The notes beneath the pieces were generated by a model that was not told the origin of the DNA, searched no databases, and saw nothing but the letters and a program-made list of their open reading frames with translations. From positions 1,922,001-1,986,000 of the forward strand of contig NZ_CP139003.1 in NCBI RefSeq assembly GCF_044597725.1: a stretch of 64,000 nucleotides of DNA, read 5' to 3'. Below, piece after piece: positions 8,316-17,388 of the stretch (its first letter is position 1; each line of letters opens with the position of its first letter). This stretch comes from Bermanella sp044597725 (GTDB taxonomy: Bacteria > Pseudomonadota > Gammaproteobacteria > Pseudomonadales > Oceanobacteraceae). Position numbers and translations under genes: made by a program.

Positions 8316-9189
8316 GGTTCATCTCCTTAATACCGTTAACAATCAAAGTGCTTAAATCAATTTGGTTGCTACTATGGGGAATGGTATTGCAGGTAATTAC
8401 GTCTTTTATTGGGCCTTGTTGCATTTCTTCTATGGCGTCTTGAGAAAACACGGCATGTACACCGATGCAAACAGGGGGTTGTAACCCCTGTTTTACTAAT
8501 TGTTCGGCTGTTCTTAACATGGTGCGTCCGGTAGAAATAATATCATCGACCATAACGGGTGTGTGTTGCTGGTATACTTGAATATCGTCAACCTCAATCG
8601 CAACATCACGATCGCCACTGCGTATTTTTGTTAGGACAATGTAATCACACTGAGCTTTTTCTGCCACTTGTTGAGCCCATTGTTCGCTTTCTTCATCGGG
8701 GCCCACTACCAATGGGTTTTCTAATTTAGCGATGTACTGCGCAATGGTATCGGTTGCATGTAAAACTTTACTTGGAATACTGTAAATTTCATTGAGTGAC
8801 TTATAGCGATGTAGGTGTGGGTCGATAGTAATAAGATAATCGAACTTTTCGCTAATTAATTGTGCAAAGTATTTGCTGGTTAAACACTCGCCGGGTTTAA
8901 AACGAATATCTTGGCGCATATAGGCAAGGTAGGGGGCCACTAAACCAATACGTTTGGCTCCCATATCTTTTAAGTGGCTTGCCATCATCCATAAGCTAAG
9001 GGCTTTTTCGTTGGGCTTATGTAGGTGACATAAGATAATAATATCTTGATTGCTTACATCCGTTTCTAGGTTGTAATACAACTCGCCATCAGGGAATAAT
9101 CGATGTTCCAATTGCAGTTTCTTGGCGTTTAGGCCAACGCATAATTTGTCGGCTAATGCGTCATGATCATCTAAGCAAAGTAAATACAT
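8308..9189 (-). CDS. Ribose-phosphate pyrophosphokinase (PRPP synthetase)-like
   Basis: A 293-residue protein with the tandem phosphoribosyltransferase-like folds of PRPP synthetases. It has FPDGELY near the N-terminus, the DPHLHR segment at the usual catalytic-histidine region (about residue 130), and the PRPP-binding loop VDDIISTGRTM (about 215-225). It is shorter and more divergent than the housekeeping Prs (about 315 residues), so it is probably a catabolic or specialised paralogue. The reaction interconverts ribose 5-phosphate plus ATP and PRPP plus AMP. It overlaps the phosphorylase gene by 1 bp (TAATG) and the phosphoketolase gene by 8 bp, implying translational coupling. The direction of its reaction in this pathway is not known. 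Confidence 0.85.
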   Translation of the reverse strand: MYLLCLDDHDALADKLCVGLNAKKLQLEHRLFPDGELYYNLETDVSNQDIIILCHLHKPNEKALSLWMMASHLKDMGAKRIGLVAPYLAYMRQDIRFKPGECLTSKYFAQLISEKFDYLITIDPHLHRYKSLNEIYSIPSKVLHATDTIAQYIAKLENPLVVGPDEESEQWAQQVAEKAQCDYIVLTKIRSGDRDVAIEVDDIQVYQQHTPVMVDDIISTGRTMLRTAEQLVKQGLQPPVCIGVHAVFSQDAIEEMQQGPIKDVITCNTIPHSSNQIDLSTLIVNGIKEMNHE

Positions 9190-10706
9190 TATTCGAATTC
9201 TCCTTCAATACGTATAACGTCTTCATGTCCCTTTAAAAAGTCCAATGCATACGCAAGTTCGCCTTTGGCGTGTGAGTGTAAGGTCATGAGTGGAGAGCCA
9301 ACGGAGACATCATCACCTAGTTGAACATGTAATTCGATACCTGCGGATTCGGCATTGGGTGCCCCTGCCAGTGAGGCTAAACGAGAGATGAAACGATTGT
9401 TAAAATAACTCACAGTACCTGCAACCGTTGCCTTAATGCAATGTGTGTACCTTGCTGTTTTAGGTTGCTTCCATTCACCTTGTGCCTGACAAATTTGTTT
9501 GAATTTAGCAAAGGCTCGGCCTTCAGTTAAAGTGGTTTCGGCGAGCAAGTAGCCATCGCCGGGTTTTGCTAGTTTGCCCATCTCTAACAGTATGCCCGCT
9601 AGCTGCAACGATTTTTCTTTTAGATCTTGCGGGGCATTGGCTTCGTTATTTAAAACACTAAGCACGTCTTTGGCTTCAAGTGCAGGGCCAATTCCTCGGC
9701 CAATGGGTTGGCTGCCATCGGTTATGATGGTGCGTACCTCTAAACCCACTGCGTGACCTGTATGCACCAGTTTATCAGCCAGCTTTTTGGCTAAATTGTG
9801 GGAGCGAACTTTGGCGGTTGGCCCTACAGGAATATCAATTAAAACTTGTTTGGCACCGGCGGCCACTTTTTTGGAAATAACCGAGGCTACTAATTGTCCT
9901 TCACTATCTAAATCAAGCGCTCGTTCAATGCGTATAATCATGTCATCGGTTGGGCTTAAGCTAACCGAGCCTCCCCATGCTAAGCAGGCTCCTTCTTGCT
10001 CCACAACCTGCTGCATTTGGCTGAACTCAAGTTGTACTTTGGTGAGCGTTTCCATGGTATCGGCCGTGCCGGCGGGCGAAGTAATGGCGCGGCTTGAGGT
10101 TTTGGGCATACATAAGCCATTAGCGGCAACAATAGCCACCACAATAGGGGTGGTTCGATTGCCAGGTAGGCCGCCAACACAATGCTTGTCTAATACAATG
10201 GGGTTTGACCAGTTAAATTGCCGGCCGCTTTCAACCATGGCTTTTGTAATGGCGATGGTCTCATCGAGACTTAAGCGATCACCGGCACATGCGGTTACAT
10301 AGGCGGCCATTTGGATGTCGCTATATCGGCCTGCGTTAATATCACCAATGATGCTATTAGCGCTAGATTGGGTGAATGGTGTGCCATATAGCTTGCCGCG
10401 TACGCAGGACATGGAATCCACAGGTGGAGCATGGCGAAACTGTGCCTTTTCGCCATCTTTAGGTTGGCCTAGTTGACGCCAAGCCGCTTCGGATAATGCG
10501 GCTTCTTCATGAGATAGCATTTCTGATGTGACCAGTACTAAGGTGGCCGTTATGGCGTTTTCTTTTGTGCGCACTTCAACGCGCCCTTGAGCATTAAAGC
10601 CCTCTGAGGAAGCCACATGGCAGTCTTGGCGCATAAACACCACAAGTTGCTGGTGGGTATCGATGCCAACACGTCTAAGTTTTAGAAACGTATGTTCGTC
10701 TTCCAT
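9189..10706 (-). CDS. Thymidine phosphorylase 2 / AMP phosphorylase-type enzyme
   Basis: A 505-residue nucleoside phosphorylase II family protein. It has an extra N-terminal domain of ~85 residues, then the phosphate-binding KHCVGGLPGNRTTPIV stretch, TSSRAITSPAGTADTME, and a C-terminal barrel-sandwich domain. The extended N-terminus and the GGLPGNRT motif are shared with archaeal AMP phosphorylases, which turn nucleoside monophosphates plus phosphate into base plus ribose 1,5-bisphosphate. Bacterial members are often annotated 'putative thymidine phosphorylase'. It is the first gene of the minus-strand operon and is divergent from an RNA nuclease gene. Whether it prefers nucleosides or nucleotides is undecided; the longer form and the PRPP-enzyme neighbour favour nucleotides. 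Confidence 0.85.
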   Translation of the reverse strand: MEDEHTFLKLRRVGIDTHQQLVVFMRQDCHVASSEGFNAQGRVEVRTKENAITATLVLVTSEMLSHEEAALSEAAWRQLGQPKDGEKAQFRHAPPVDSMSCVRGKLYGTPFTQSSANSIIGDINAGRYSDIQMAAYVTACAGDRLSLDETIAITKAMVESGRQFNWSNPIVLDKHCVGGLPGNRTTPIVVAIVAANGLCMPKTSSRAITSPAGTADTMETLTKVQLEFSQMQQVVEQEGACLAWGGSVSLSPTDDMIIRIERALDLDSEGQLVASVISKKVAAGAKQVLIDIPVGPTAKVRSHNLAKKLADKLVHTGHAVGLEVRTIITDGSQPIGRGIGPALEAKDVLSVLNNEANAPQDLKEKSLQLAGILLEMGKLAKPGDGYLLAETTLTEGRAFAKFKQICQAQGEWKQPKTARYTHCIKATVAGTVSYFNNRFISRLASLAGAPNAESAGIELHVQLGDDVSVGSPLMTLHSHAKGELAYALDFLKGHEDVIRIEGEFE

Positions 10707-10838
10707 TAATTAATATCCAGCTCAGGTATGTAAATGAGTTAAGTATAGGAGCGTTGTGCCCAGTAGCCTTGTCCTATATCAACGACAGGAGATTTGTTTG
10801 CATCTATGCTTAGCCTACAACCATTGGAGTTCAGTGTC

Positions 10839-12209
10839 ATGAGTTCAACCTTTCAAATACAGTTTATTGGCGCAACAGGTACGGTTACAGGTTCAAAGTA
10901 TTTGGTGACCTATGGTGATCGACAAATCATGGTTGATTGCGGCTTGTTTCAAGGTATCAAGAATGTACGTGAGCGCAACTGGGGGGAATTGCCGTTTGTT
11001 CCGCAAGATTTAACGGCTGTATTACTAACCCATGCGCATATTGATCATTCTGGATATTTACCCGCATTAATGAAGCGTGGTTACAGCGGTGATATTTATG
11101 CATCTCATGCCACGAAGGCGCTTTGTCATGTACTGCTGCCCGATGCAGGGTACTTGCAAGAAGAAGACGCGCGCTATGCCAATAAAAAGCATTTCTCCAA
11201 ACATTCGCCAGCAGAACCTTTGTATACAGAAGAAGATGCACGGGCGGTTCTAAAACAGTTCAAAGGCGTTGATTACCATCAGTCCATTGAAATTGAAGGT
11301 GGTTTAACAGTGCGCTTTATGCCTGTTGGTCACATTTTAGGTGCTTGTGCGATTCGTCTTGAATTTGAAGGTCGGTCTTTGACCTTTAGTGGCGATGTGG
11401 GGCGTAGCGATGACTTAATCATGCCGCCACCTCAGTCATTACCCGAGACCGATTATTTGGTGCTTGAATCTACCTATGGTAATCGTCGTCATGAAAAAGT
11501 TGATGCAGAAGAAATGATTGCAGAGGTTATAAACCGAACGGTGCAGCGTGGCGGCATTGTATTAATGCCATCGTTTGCCGTAGGCAGGGCGCAACTAGTA
11601 CTACATATTGTTGAAAAACTTAAACGTGAAGGGCGTATTGGTCAAATGCCTGTGTATTTGAATAGCCCCATGGCTATTCGAGCAACCGAAATATTCTTTA
11701 ATTTACACGAACAGCATAAGCTTTCAAAAGACGACTGCCAGAAGATAGATGATATGACCACTTATGTGAAAACGGCGGAGGAATCTATAGAGCTTAACAG
11801 TAAGCTATTTCCTGCGGTTATTATTTCAGCCAGTGGCATGGCCAGTGGTGGTCGGGTATTACACCATTTGAAAAGCTTGGTGGGGGATCATAAAAATAGT
11901 GTTCTCTTTTTAGGATACCAAGCTGCAGGTACTCGTGGCGATGCCATGGTGAATGGTGCCGATAGAATAAAAATACACGGTCAATATTTCCCTGTAAGGG
12001 CTGAAGTACACAACCTTGATGCACTATCTAGTCATGCAGACTATGAGGAAATTATCAATTGGCTTAAGCCAATTGCTCATGCTCCCAAAAAAGTATTTAT
12101 TACCCATGGCGAAGATGTAGCGGCTGATGCCATGCGTTTGCATGTAAAAGACGAATTAAATTGGCCTGCCTGTGTGCCCGAATATTTGAGTATTCATCTG
12201 CTTAAATAA
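10839..12209 (+). CDS. Beta-CASP metallo-beta-lactamase RNA exonuclease-like protein
   Basis: A 456-residue MBL-fold nuclease. It has the HAHIDHSG motif 2, the SGDVG motif 4 region, a beta-CASP domain with ESTYGNRxH and LMPSFAVGRAQ, then SGMASGGRVLHHL, SSHADYEE and a terminal THGE, all typical of CPSF-73/RNase J-like RNA processing enzymes. ATG 10839 is chosen over the in-frame upstream codon at 10794 because GGAG lies 9-10 bases before it and the family N-terminus (FIGATGTVTGSKYL) follows. It is divergent from the phosphorylase/PRPP/phosphoketolase operon, with a 132 bp shared upstream region. Degrading RNA to mononucleotides would feed that operon; this link is inferred. Confidence 0.9.
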   Translation: MSSTFQIQFIGATGTVTGSKYLVTYGDRQIMVDCGLFQGIKNVRERNWGELPFVPQDLTAVLLTHAHIDHSGYLPALMKRGYSGDIYASHATKALCHVLLPDAGYLQEEDARYANKKHFSKHSPAEPLYTEEDARAVLKQFKGVDYHQSIEIEGGLTVRFMPVGHILGACAIRLEFEGRSLTFSGDVGRSDDLIMPPPQSLPETDYLVLESTYGNRRHEKVDAEEMIAEVINRTVQRGGIVLMPSFAVGRAQLVLHIVEKLKREGRIGQMPVYLNSPMAIRATEIFFNLHEQHKLSKDDCQKIDDMTTYVKTAEESIELNSKLFPAVIISASGMASGGRVLHHLKSLVGDHKNSVLFLGYQAAGTRGDAMVNGADRIKIHGQYFPVRAEVHNLDALSSHADYEEIINWLKPIAHAPKKVFITHGEDVAADAMRLHVKDELNWPACVPEYLSIHLLK

Positions 12210-12267
12210 TTTTGGGATAAATTTGTTAAACTCAGCGCAATTAAAAATAAGGATGGTTGGGAGTAAC

Positions 12268-13590
12268 ATGTCGCAGACCGAAATTATAAAGAATAGCCGA
12301 AAGCAATGGTCATCTGAGCCTGCTTTTATTGCATCAATGGCTGCTGCTGCGGTGGGTCTGGGTAATTTATGGCGCTTCCCATATATGATGGGAGAGAATG
12401 GTGGCGGTGCATTTCTAGTTGCGTATTTAATAGCGCTTATTGTTGTTGTTCTCCCCATTATGATGCTTGAGGTGGCAGCAGGGCGTTTATCCAAAGGTGG
12501 TGCGGTAAAAACGTTTAGACAGATAAATCGATTTGGTGCTTATTATGGCTGGTTTGTGGTTTTAATTACCATTGCCATTACTAGTTACTATTTGGTGATC
12601 ACAGGATGGACGCTGGGTTACGCTATTGATGCTGTTCGGCAAGATGTAAAAGTATTTGATAATTTTTCCGCAGGGTATAATTCAGTTTGGTATTTTCTTG
12701 CCGTTATTGTGCTTTCCATGATTGTGTTAGTGAAAGGCGTTCAAGCAATCGAACTGGCATCCAAAATTCTTATGCCAGTATTAATAGTCGTTATTATTTA
12801 TTTGGTATTTGAGGCGAGCAAAACTAGCGGATGGGACCAAGCCAAAGATTTTTTCTTTGTTATTGATTGGTCGCGTCTGTTGCAAACTGAATTATGGGCA
12901 TTTGCATTTGGCCAAGCTTTTTATACTTTGGCTATTGGGCAGGGTTATTTGATTACCTATGGTAGTTTCATCCCTAGAAAAACAAATGTGCCTCGTGCAT
13001 GTTTGGTAGTGGCCGGAACCGAAACCAGTATTGCTCTGTTGGCAGGTTGGATGATTTTTCCGTTTTTATTCTCTTTTGGTTTAGAACCAAACGCAGGCAG
13101 TCAGCTTGCGTTTGATACGCTGCCACGAGTGTTTGATGGAATGCCCGGCGGAGCGTACCTTGCTATTTTGTTTTTTACTTTGTTTTTTGCTGCCGCATTT
13201 AGTTCTTGTTTAGCTGGGCTTAAAGTCATTGTGGCTGCTGTTTCCGAAGAGTTTAAGCAAAGCAATACTCAGGCGGTGGTCTGGGTGAGTTTGCTTATGC
13301 TTACCCTTGGCGTATTTTCCGCACTTAGCTTTACACCTATGCAGTTGAATATTAATGGCGAACCTGTGCTTGATGTTATCGACCGCATAGCAGGTGGCGA
13401 TGTGATTATTGTGTCGGGCATTATGGGTGCGGCTTTGTTTTGTTGGTTTATTCCACCGCATACTATTCGAACAGTGTTGGGTACCGAGAATCGCTGGTGG
13501 GAATGGCGTATTTATCTAATTGGCCGCTACTTGCCTATTATCGTAGTCGCCTGGCTTATGATTACCTATGGTTTCCGCCTAATAGCCTAA
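12268..13590 (+). CDS. Sodium-dependent transporter, NSS/SNF family
   Basis: A 440-residue membrane protein with about eleven transmembrane helices. It opens with the diagnostic AAAVGLGNLWRFPYMMGENGGGAFL of neurotransmitter:sodium symporters, the helix that holds substrate and Na+. Bacterial members import amino acids or similar solutes with Na+. ATG 12268 is chosen because GGGAG precedes it by 4-5 bases and the upstream in-frame extension is unlike the family. The substrate cannot be predicted. The Na+ gradient could come from the NQR complex encoded at 33.6-39.5 kb. It begins 58 bp after the nuclease gene and may share its transcript. Confidence 0.93.
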   Translation: MSQTEIIKNSRKQWSSEPAFIASMAAAAVGLGNLWRFPYMMGENGGGAFLVAYLIALIVVVLPIMMLEVAAGRLSKGGAVKTFRQINRFGAYYGWFVVLITIAITSYYLVITGWTLGYAIDAVRQDVKVFDNFSAGYNSVWYFLAVIVLSMIVLVKGVQAIELASKILMPVLIVVIIYLVFEASKTSGWDQAKDFFFVIDWSRLLQTELWAFAFGQAFYTLAIGQGYLITYGSFIPRKTNVPRACLVVAGTETSIALLAGWMIFPFLFSFGLEPNAGSQLAFDTLPRVFDGMPGGAYLAILFFTLFFAAAFSSCLAGLKVIVAAVSEEFKQSNTQAVVWVSLLMLTLGVFSALSFTPMQLNINGEPVLDVIDRIAGGDVIIVSGIMGAALFCWFIPPHTIRTVLGTENRWWEWRIYLIGRYLPIIVVAWLMITYGFRLIA

Positions 13591-13748
13591 GCTGTCAATC
13601 TGGCTAGCATATCCCTACATGGCCATTACAGAGCTAGAGTAGTGGCGCACTTTGCGGTATAACGTGCGCTCTTGCTGGAGGCTCTGCTGGTTATGCAATC
13701 AGCTGCTAAACTGAGCAATAGTTAATTTTTTATAAGAAGTACCCGATC

Positions 13749-14249
13749 ATGAGTGATACAAACCCATACCTAGGCCGAGCAGAGCGCTTTATTAGCGTAC
13801 TAAAACACTGTCAGGTTTTAGGTATGAAGGTCGTTGAGGCCAGTAACAAAAGCTTAACCATCGAGTTACCCTATAGTGAGCAGCACGTTGGCAACCCAAG
13901 CACAGGCGTCATTCACGGTGGTGTATTAACTACTCTAATGGACACAGCCTGTGGCACCATGGTGATAAACGCACTCCCTGAATTTGAGCTTTGCCCAACC
14001 CTTGATTTACGAGTGGACTATGTGCGCGCGGCAGAGCCAGGTGAATCCATATTTGCCTTCGCAGAAGCCTATCGGGTGAGTCGAAATGTCGTGTTTACCA
14101 GGTGTACCGTGCATCAAGGTGATGTAAATGAGCCAGTGGCCAATTGCGTTGCAACCTTTATGCGCATTGGCTCCCATATGACACCGCCCGATTTCCAAAA
14201 GGTTGTGGTGGCGGAAGATTATTATCCGGGTGTTGAGGGTAAGGAGTAA
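13749..14249 (+). CDS. PaaI-family hotdog thioesterase (first of a pair)
   Basis: A 166-residue hotdog-fold protein with the PaaI-type motif HGGVLTTLMDTACGTM (about residues 55-70) and the LDLRVDYVRAAEPG strand. Such enzymes hydrolyse acyl- or aryl-CoA thioesters. Its TAA overlaps the ATG of the next hotdog gene by 1 bp (TAATG), so the two are co-translated and may form a heteromer. Asp in the MDTACG position is the usual catalytic region. The substrate is unknown. Confidence 0.88.
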   Translation: MSDTNPYLGRAERFISVLKHCQVLGMKVVEASNKSLTIELPYSEQHVGNPSTGVIHGGVLTTLMDTACGTMVINALPEFELCPTLDLRVDYVRAAEPGESIFAFAEAYRVSRNVVFTRCTVHQGDVNEPVANCVATFMRIGSHMTPPDFQKVVVAEDYYPGVEGKE

Positions 14250-14692
14250 TGGCTGTGGAATTTAATGAAATAATGAAACAAGCCCATCAGACCGGTGATT
14301 ATGTGCCAGTTGTTGATGCCATACCGTATGCCAAGTTGATCGGTCTTGATTTCCAGCGCTTTGGCAATGATGTGATTTTTAAGCTGCCCGATAACCCAAG
14401 TAATATAGGTAACCCCATTTTACCAGCGGTACACGGTGGTGTTGTGGGTGGGTTTATGGAGCTGTCTGCCGCTATCCATCTTGTAATGATGCTGGACACG
14501 CCGGCGATGCCCAAGATTGTTGATTTTTCTCTAGACTATTTGCGCGCTGTGCGTGGAGGGCGCGATACCTTTGCCGAGTGCCAGGTTATCCGCCAAGGCT
14601 CACGTGTTGCCAATGTTATTATTAATGCTTGGCAGAACAAGCGAGAAGAGGCGGTTGCCACTGCTCGAGCGCATTTTTTATTGGCCCCGTAA
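14249..14692 (+). CDS. PaaI-family hotdog thioesterase (second of a pair)
   Basis: A 147-residue hotdog protein with HGGVVGGFMELSAAIHLV and VDFSLDYLRAVRGG, aligned with the preceding gene's motifs. Where the first copy has MDTACG, this one has MELSAA, so the active-site acid is Glu rather than Asp. The pair may have specialised, or this subunit may be mainly structural. It is translationally coupled to the first copy and ends about 100 bp before htpG, which has its own promoter. Confidence 0.85.
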   Translation: MAVEFNEIMKQAHQTGDYVPVVDAIPYAKLIGLDFQRFGNDVIFKLPDNPSNIGNPILPAVHGGVVGGFMELSAAIHLVMMLDTPAMPKIVDFSLDYLRAVRGGRDTFAECQVIRQGSRVANVIINAWQNKREEAVATARAHFLLAP

Positions 14693-14712
14693 CAAAAAAA
14701 TAAAATTAAGAC

Positions 14713-14740
14713 CTTGAAAACAGGTTCTGTGACCTTATAT
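14713..14740 (+). promoter_or_regulatory. Sigma-32-like heat-shock promoter of htpG
   Basis: CTTGAAA (14713-14719) matches the sigma-32 -35 consensus exactly. After a 13-base spacer, CCTTATAT (14733-14740) matches the CCCCATNT -10 pattern at the key C, C, A, T and T positions. It lies 50 bp before the htpG start codon. The assignment rests on motif match and the identity of the gene. Confidence 0.6.
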
Positions 14741-14789
14741 ACCGTAGCACTTACGTTATATTGTCACAGGACCAGTTGAGGAGTCTTAA

Positions 14790-16682
14790 ATGACCACTGC
14801 ACAAAAAGAAACCCTAGGCTTTCAAACTGAAGTGAAGCAAATGCTTCATTTAATGATCCACTCTTTGTACAGCAATAAAGAAATCTTCTTGCGTGAGCTT
14901 ATCTCGAATGCATCCGATGCCTGCGATAAGCTGCGTTTTGAAGCACTTAATGATGACAAATTGTACGAAGGCGACCCAGATACAAGCGTTAAAATCGAAT
15001 TTGATAGCGAAGCCAAGACCGTCACCTTAAGTGATAACGGCATCGGTATGAACCGTGACGAAGTAATTGAAAACTTGGGTACGATTGCAAAGTCGGGCAC
15101 TGCTCAATTTCTACAACAATTATCAGGTGACGAGAAGAAAGACGCGCATTTAATTGGCCAATTTGGTGTTGGTTTTTATAGTTCATTTATTGTGGCCGAT
15201 AAGGTCGAAGTATTAACTCGCCGTGCAGGCGCCGAAAAAGGCGAAGGCGTATTGTGGACCAGTGATGGTGATGGCGAGTTTACAATTGAGACGGTAGAAA
15301 AAGCCGGCCGTGGTACATCTATTACGCTGCATCTTAAAAAAGAAGAATCGGAATTTGCCGATGGTTTCCGTCTGCGTAATTTGGTTAAAAAATATTCAGA
15401 CCATATTGCCGTTCCGGTTATGATGGAAAAAGAATTTTACGGCGAAGAAAAAGATAAGCCGGAAACGCCAGAATGGGAGTCGGTAAACAGTGCTAAGGCG
15501 CTTTGGACCCGTTCTAAGTCGGATGTAACAGAAGAAGAGTACCAAGAATTTTACAAGCATATTGCCCACGATTACGAAAATGCACTTACTTGGTCACACA
15601 ATAAGGTTGAAGGTAAGCTTGAATACACCAGTTTACTTTATGTACCTAAGCGCCCTCCGTTTGATCTTTGGAATCGTGAAGGGGCTCGTGGCTTAAAGCT
15701 ATATGTGCAGCGTGTTTTCATTATGGATGATGCTGAGCAGTTCCTGCCTCCATACTTGCGCTTTATTAAAGGGGTTGTGGATAGCAACGATTTACCACTA
15801 AACGTTAGCCGTGAGATTCTTCAAGAGAATGGCAATATTCAATCTATGCGCAGTGCATTGACGAAGCGTATTTTGGATATGCTGAAGAAAATGGCGAAAA
15901 ACAAGCCTGAAGAATATCAAACGTTCTGGGAAGGTTTTGGCCAGGTATTGAAAGAAGGCCCAGCTGATGACTTTGCAAACAAAGAGAAGATTGCTGAGTT
16001 ATTCCGTTTCGCATCTACCAAAGGCGAAGATGATAAGCAGTCTGTTTCATTGGATGCTTATCTTGAGCGTATGGATGAGAAGCAAGATAAAGTCTATTAC
16101 CTTACTGCCGAGAATTACCTAACTGCATCGCGTAGCCCTCACTTGGAAGTATTCCGCAAGAAAGGTATAGAAGTTTTACTACTAACCGACCGCGTTGATG
16201 AATGGATGGTGTCGCACCTAAGTGAATTTAAAGGTAAAACCTTTGAAGACATTACCAAGGGCGAGTTAGAACTGGATGCGGAAGATAAAGCGAAACAGGA
16301 AGAAGTAGAAGAGAAAAGCAAAGATCTTTTAGGTCGTATTAAATCTGTGCTAGAAGGCCAAGTTGAGGATGTGCGTGTTTCTCACCGCTTAACCGATTCA
16401 CCTGCATGTTTGGTTGTTGGTAAAGATGATATGGGCATGCAAATGCGCCGTATGTTGGAAGCAGCAGGTCAGGCACTGCCCGAAGTGAAACGTGTTCTAG
16501 AAATTAATCCTGAGCATCCGTTGATTGTTAAGATTGATCAACAGCAAGATGAAGAGCGTTTCAAAGACATGACAAATGTTGTATTCGATCAGGCGCAATT
16601 GGCAGAGGGTTCTCAGCTTCAAGATCCAGCAGGATACGTTGATCGCGTAAATAAATTGATGTTAGGTCTGTTAGAAGCCTAA
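14790..16682 (+). CDS. htpG: Hsp90-family chaperone HtpG
   Basis: A 630-residue protein, the normal length of bacterial Hsp90. The N-terminal GHKL ATPase domain has ELISNASDACDKLR, DNGIGM and GQFGVGFYS. The middle domain has NVSREILQ with the catalytic arginine region, and the C-terminal dimerisation domain is complete. It lacks the eukaryotic MEEVD tail, as expected. It has a good start context (GAGG about 10 bases upstream) and its own sigma-32-like promoter, and is followed by a clear terminator, so it is a single-gene heat-shock unit. It helps client proteins mature in the cytoplasm together with DnaK. Confidence 0.98.
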   Translation: MTTAQKETLGFQTEVKQMLHLMIHSLYSNKEIFLRELISNASDACDKLRFEALNDDKLYEGDPDTSVKIEFDSEAKTVTLSDNGIGMNRDEVIENLGTIAKSGTAQFLQQLSGDEKKDAHLIGQFGVGFYSSFIVADKVEVLTRRAGAEKGEGVLWTSDGDGEFTIETVEKAGRGTSITLHLKKEESEFADGFRLRNLVKKYSDHIAVPVMMEKEFYGEEKDKPETPEWESVNSAKALWTRSKSDVTEEEYQEFYKHIAHDYENALTWSHNKVEGKLEYTSLLYVPKRPPFDLWNREGARGLKLYVQRVFIMDDAEQFLPPYLRFIKGVVDSNDLPLNVSREILQENGNIQSMRSALTKRILDMLKKMAKNKPEEYQTFWEGFGQVLKEGPADDFANKEKIAELFRFASTKGEDDKQSVSLDAYLERMDEKQDKVYYLTAENYLTASRSPHLEVFRKKGIEVLLLTDRVDEWMVSHLSEFKGKTFEDITKGELELDAEDKAKQEEVEEKSKDLLGRIKSVLEGQVEDVRVSHRLTDSPACLVVGKDDMGMQMRRMLEAAGQALPEVKRVLEINPEHPLIVKIDQQQDEERFKDMTNVVFDQAQLAEGSQLQDPAGYVDRVNKLMLGLLEA

Positions 16683-16700
16683 TATTGCTTACTCTTCGTT

Positions 16701-16734
16701 AAAGCCGTTAAGTGTATGCTTAGCGGCTTTTTTG
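16701..16734 (+). terminator. Intrinsic terminator of htpG
   Basis: A 12-base stem with one G-U pair (AAAGCCGTTAAG at 16701-16712, CTTAGCGGCTTT at 16719-16730), a six-base loop and a T run. Confidence 0.85.
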
Positions 16735-16824
16735 TGCGCTATGCGTGATTATGGCTATAGGAAATAGATCGGCGATCACGTATCATGTGCTCATTAAAAT
16801 TATAGTAATAACCTAGGGTGATTC

Positions 16825-17376
16825 ATGAAATTGCTGCGCTTTTTAGCCCCATTAACATTTTGTCTTTCGGCTTCGGCCATGGCGGGTGGTTCATTAAATT
16901 TAAGCATTAACGATAACCTGGCCGGTCTTGAGTATGATGCCACACGGATGGGGACGCCATTGCATGTTTCGGCAGGTTTTGTCCATCATGAGCAAGACGG
17001 TAATGTGCTAAATCTTGGCCTAAATGCGGTTGATGTTCGTTCTCCCAATAGCCCTTTACGTATTGGCATTGGTGGTAAAGCCTATGCTTATTTTACCGAC
17101 TTTAGCGATAGCGGTGCCGTCGCCATTGGTGGTTTTATCGACTATGCGCCGTCGGAACTTCGCGGCCTAAGTTTTGGTGGTCATGCTTATTATAGCCCAA
17201 GCGTGCTTTCATTCGATGATACTGAAAACCTTGTGGATTTTGGTGCCGATGTTGGATACCGCTTATTACCCACTGCTAAAATTTACTTGGGATATCGCTT
17301 TATCGAAGCCCGTGAAGAGGTAGTGGATATTGAGGTGGTAAAAGAAGGCGTGTTTGGTTTACAAATTGACTTCTAG
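16825..17376 (+). CDS. YfaZ-family outer-membrane protein
   Basis: A 183-residue protein with an N-terminal signal peptide (cleavage near SASAMA-GG, about residue 21). The body alternates hydrophobic and polar residues and ends in the aromatic-terminated strand FGLQIDF, as expected for an outer-membrane beta-barrel. The pattern (LNLSINDN near the start, LGYRFIEAR near the end) fits the YfaZ family of small porin-like proteins. It has its own start signal 140 bp after htpG and is followed after 12 bp by a DUF6586-like gene. Function is unknown beyond a probable barrel in the outer membrane. Confidence 0.8.
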   Translation: MKLLRFLAPLTFCLSASAMAGGSLNLSINDNLAGLEYDATRMGTPLHVSAGFVHHEQDGNVLNLGLNAVDVRSPNSPLRIGIGGKAYAYFTDFSDSGAVAIGGFIDYAPSELRGLSFGGHAYYSPSVLSFDDTENLVDFGADVGYRLLPTAKIYLGYRFIEAREEVVDIEVVKEGVFGLQIDF

Positions 17377-17388
17377 GTTCATTTCTTA

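Noticed and set aside
8479..8495. GGGGTTGTAACCCC palindrome inside the PRPP synthetase-like gene
   Set aside because: It lies within a coding region and is explained by the codons there; no regulatory context.
9787..10302. A 171-codon frame opposite the phosphorylase gene
   Set aside because: It lies fully antisense to a conserved gene and has no recognisable features.
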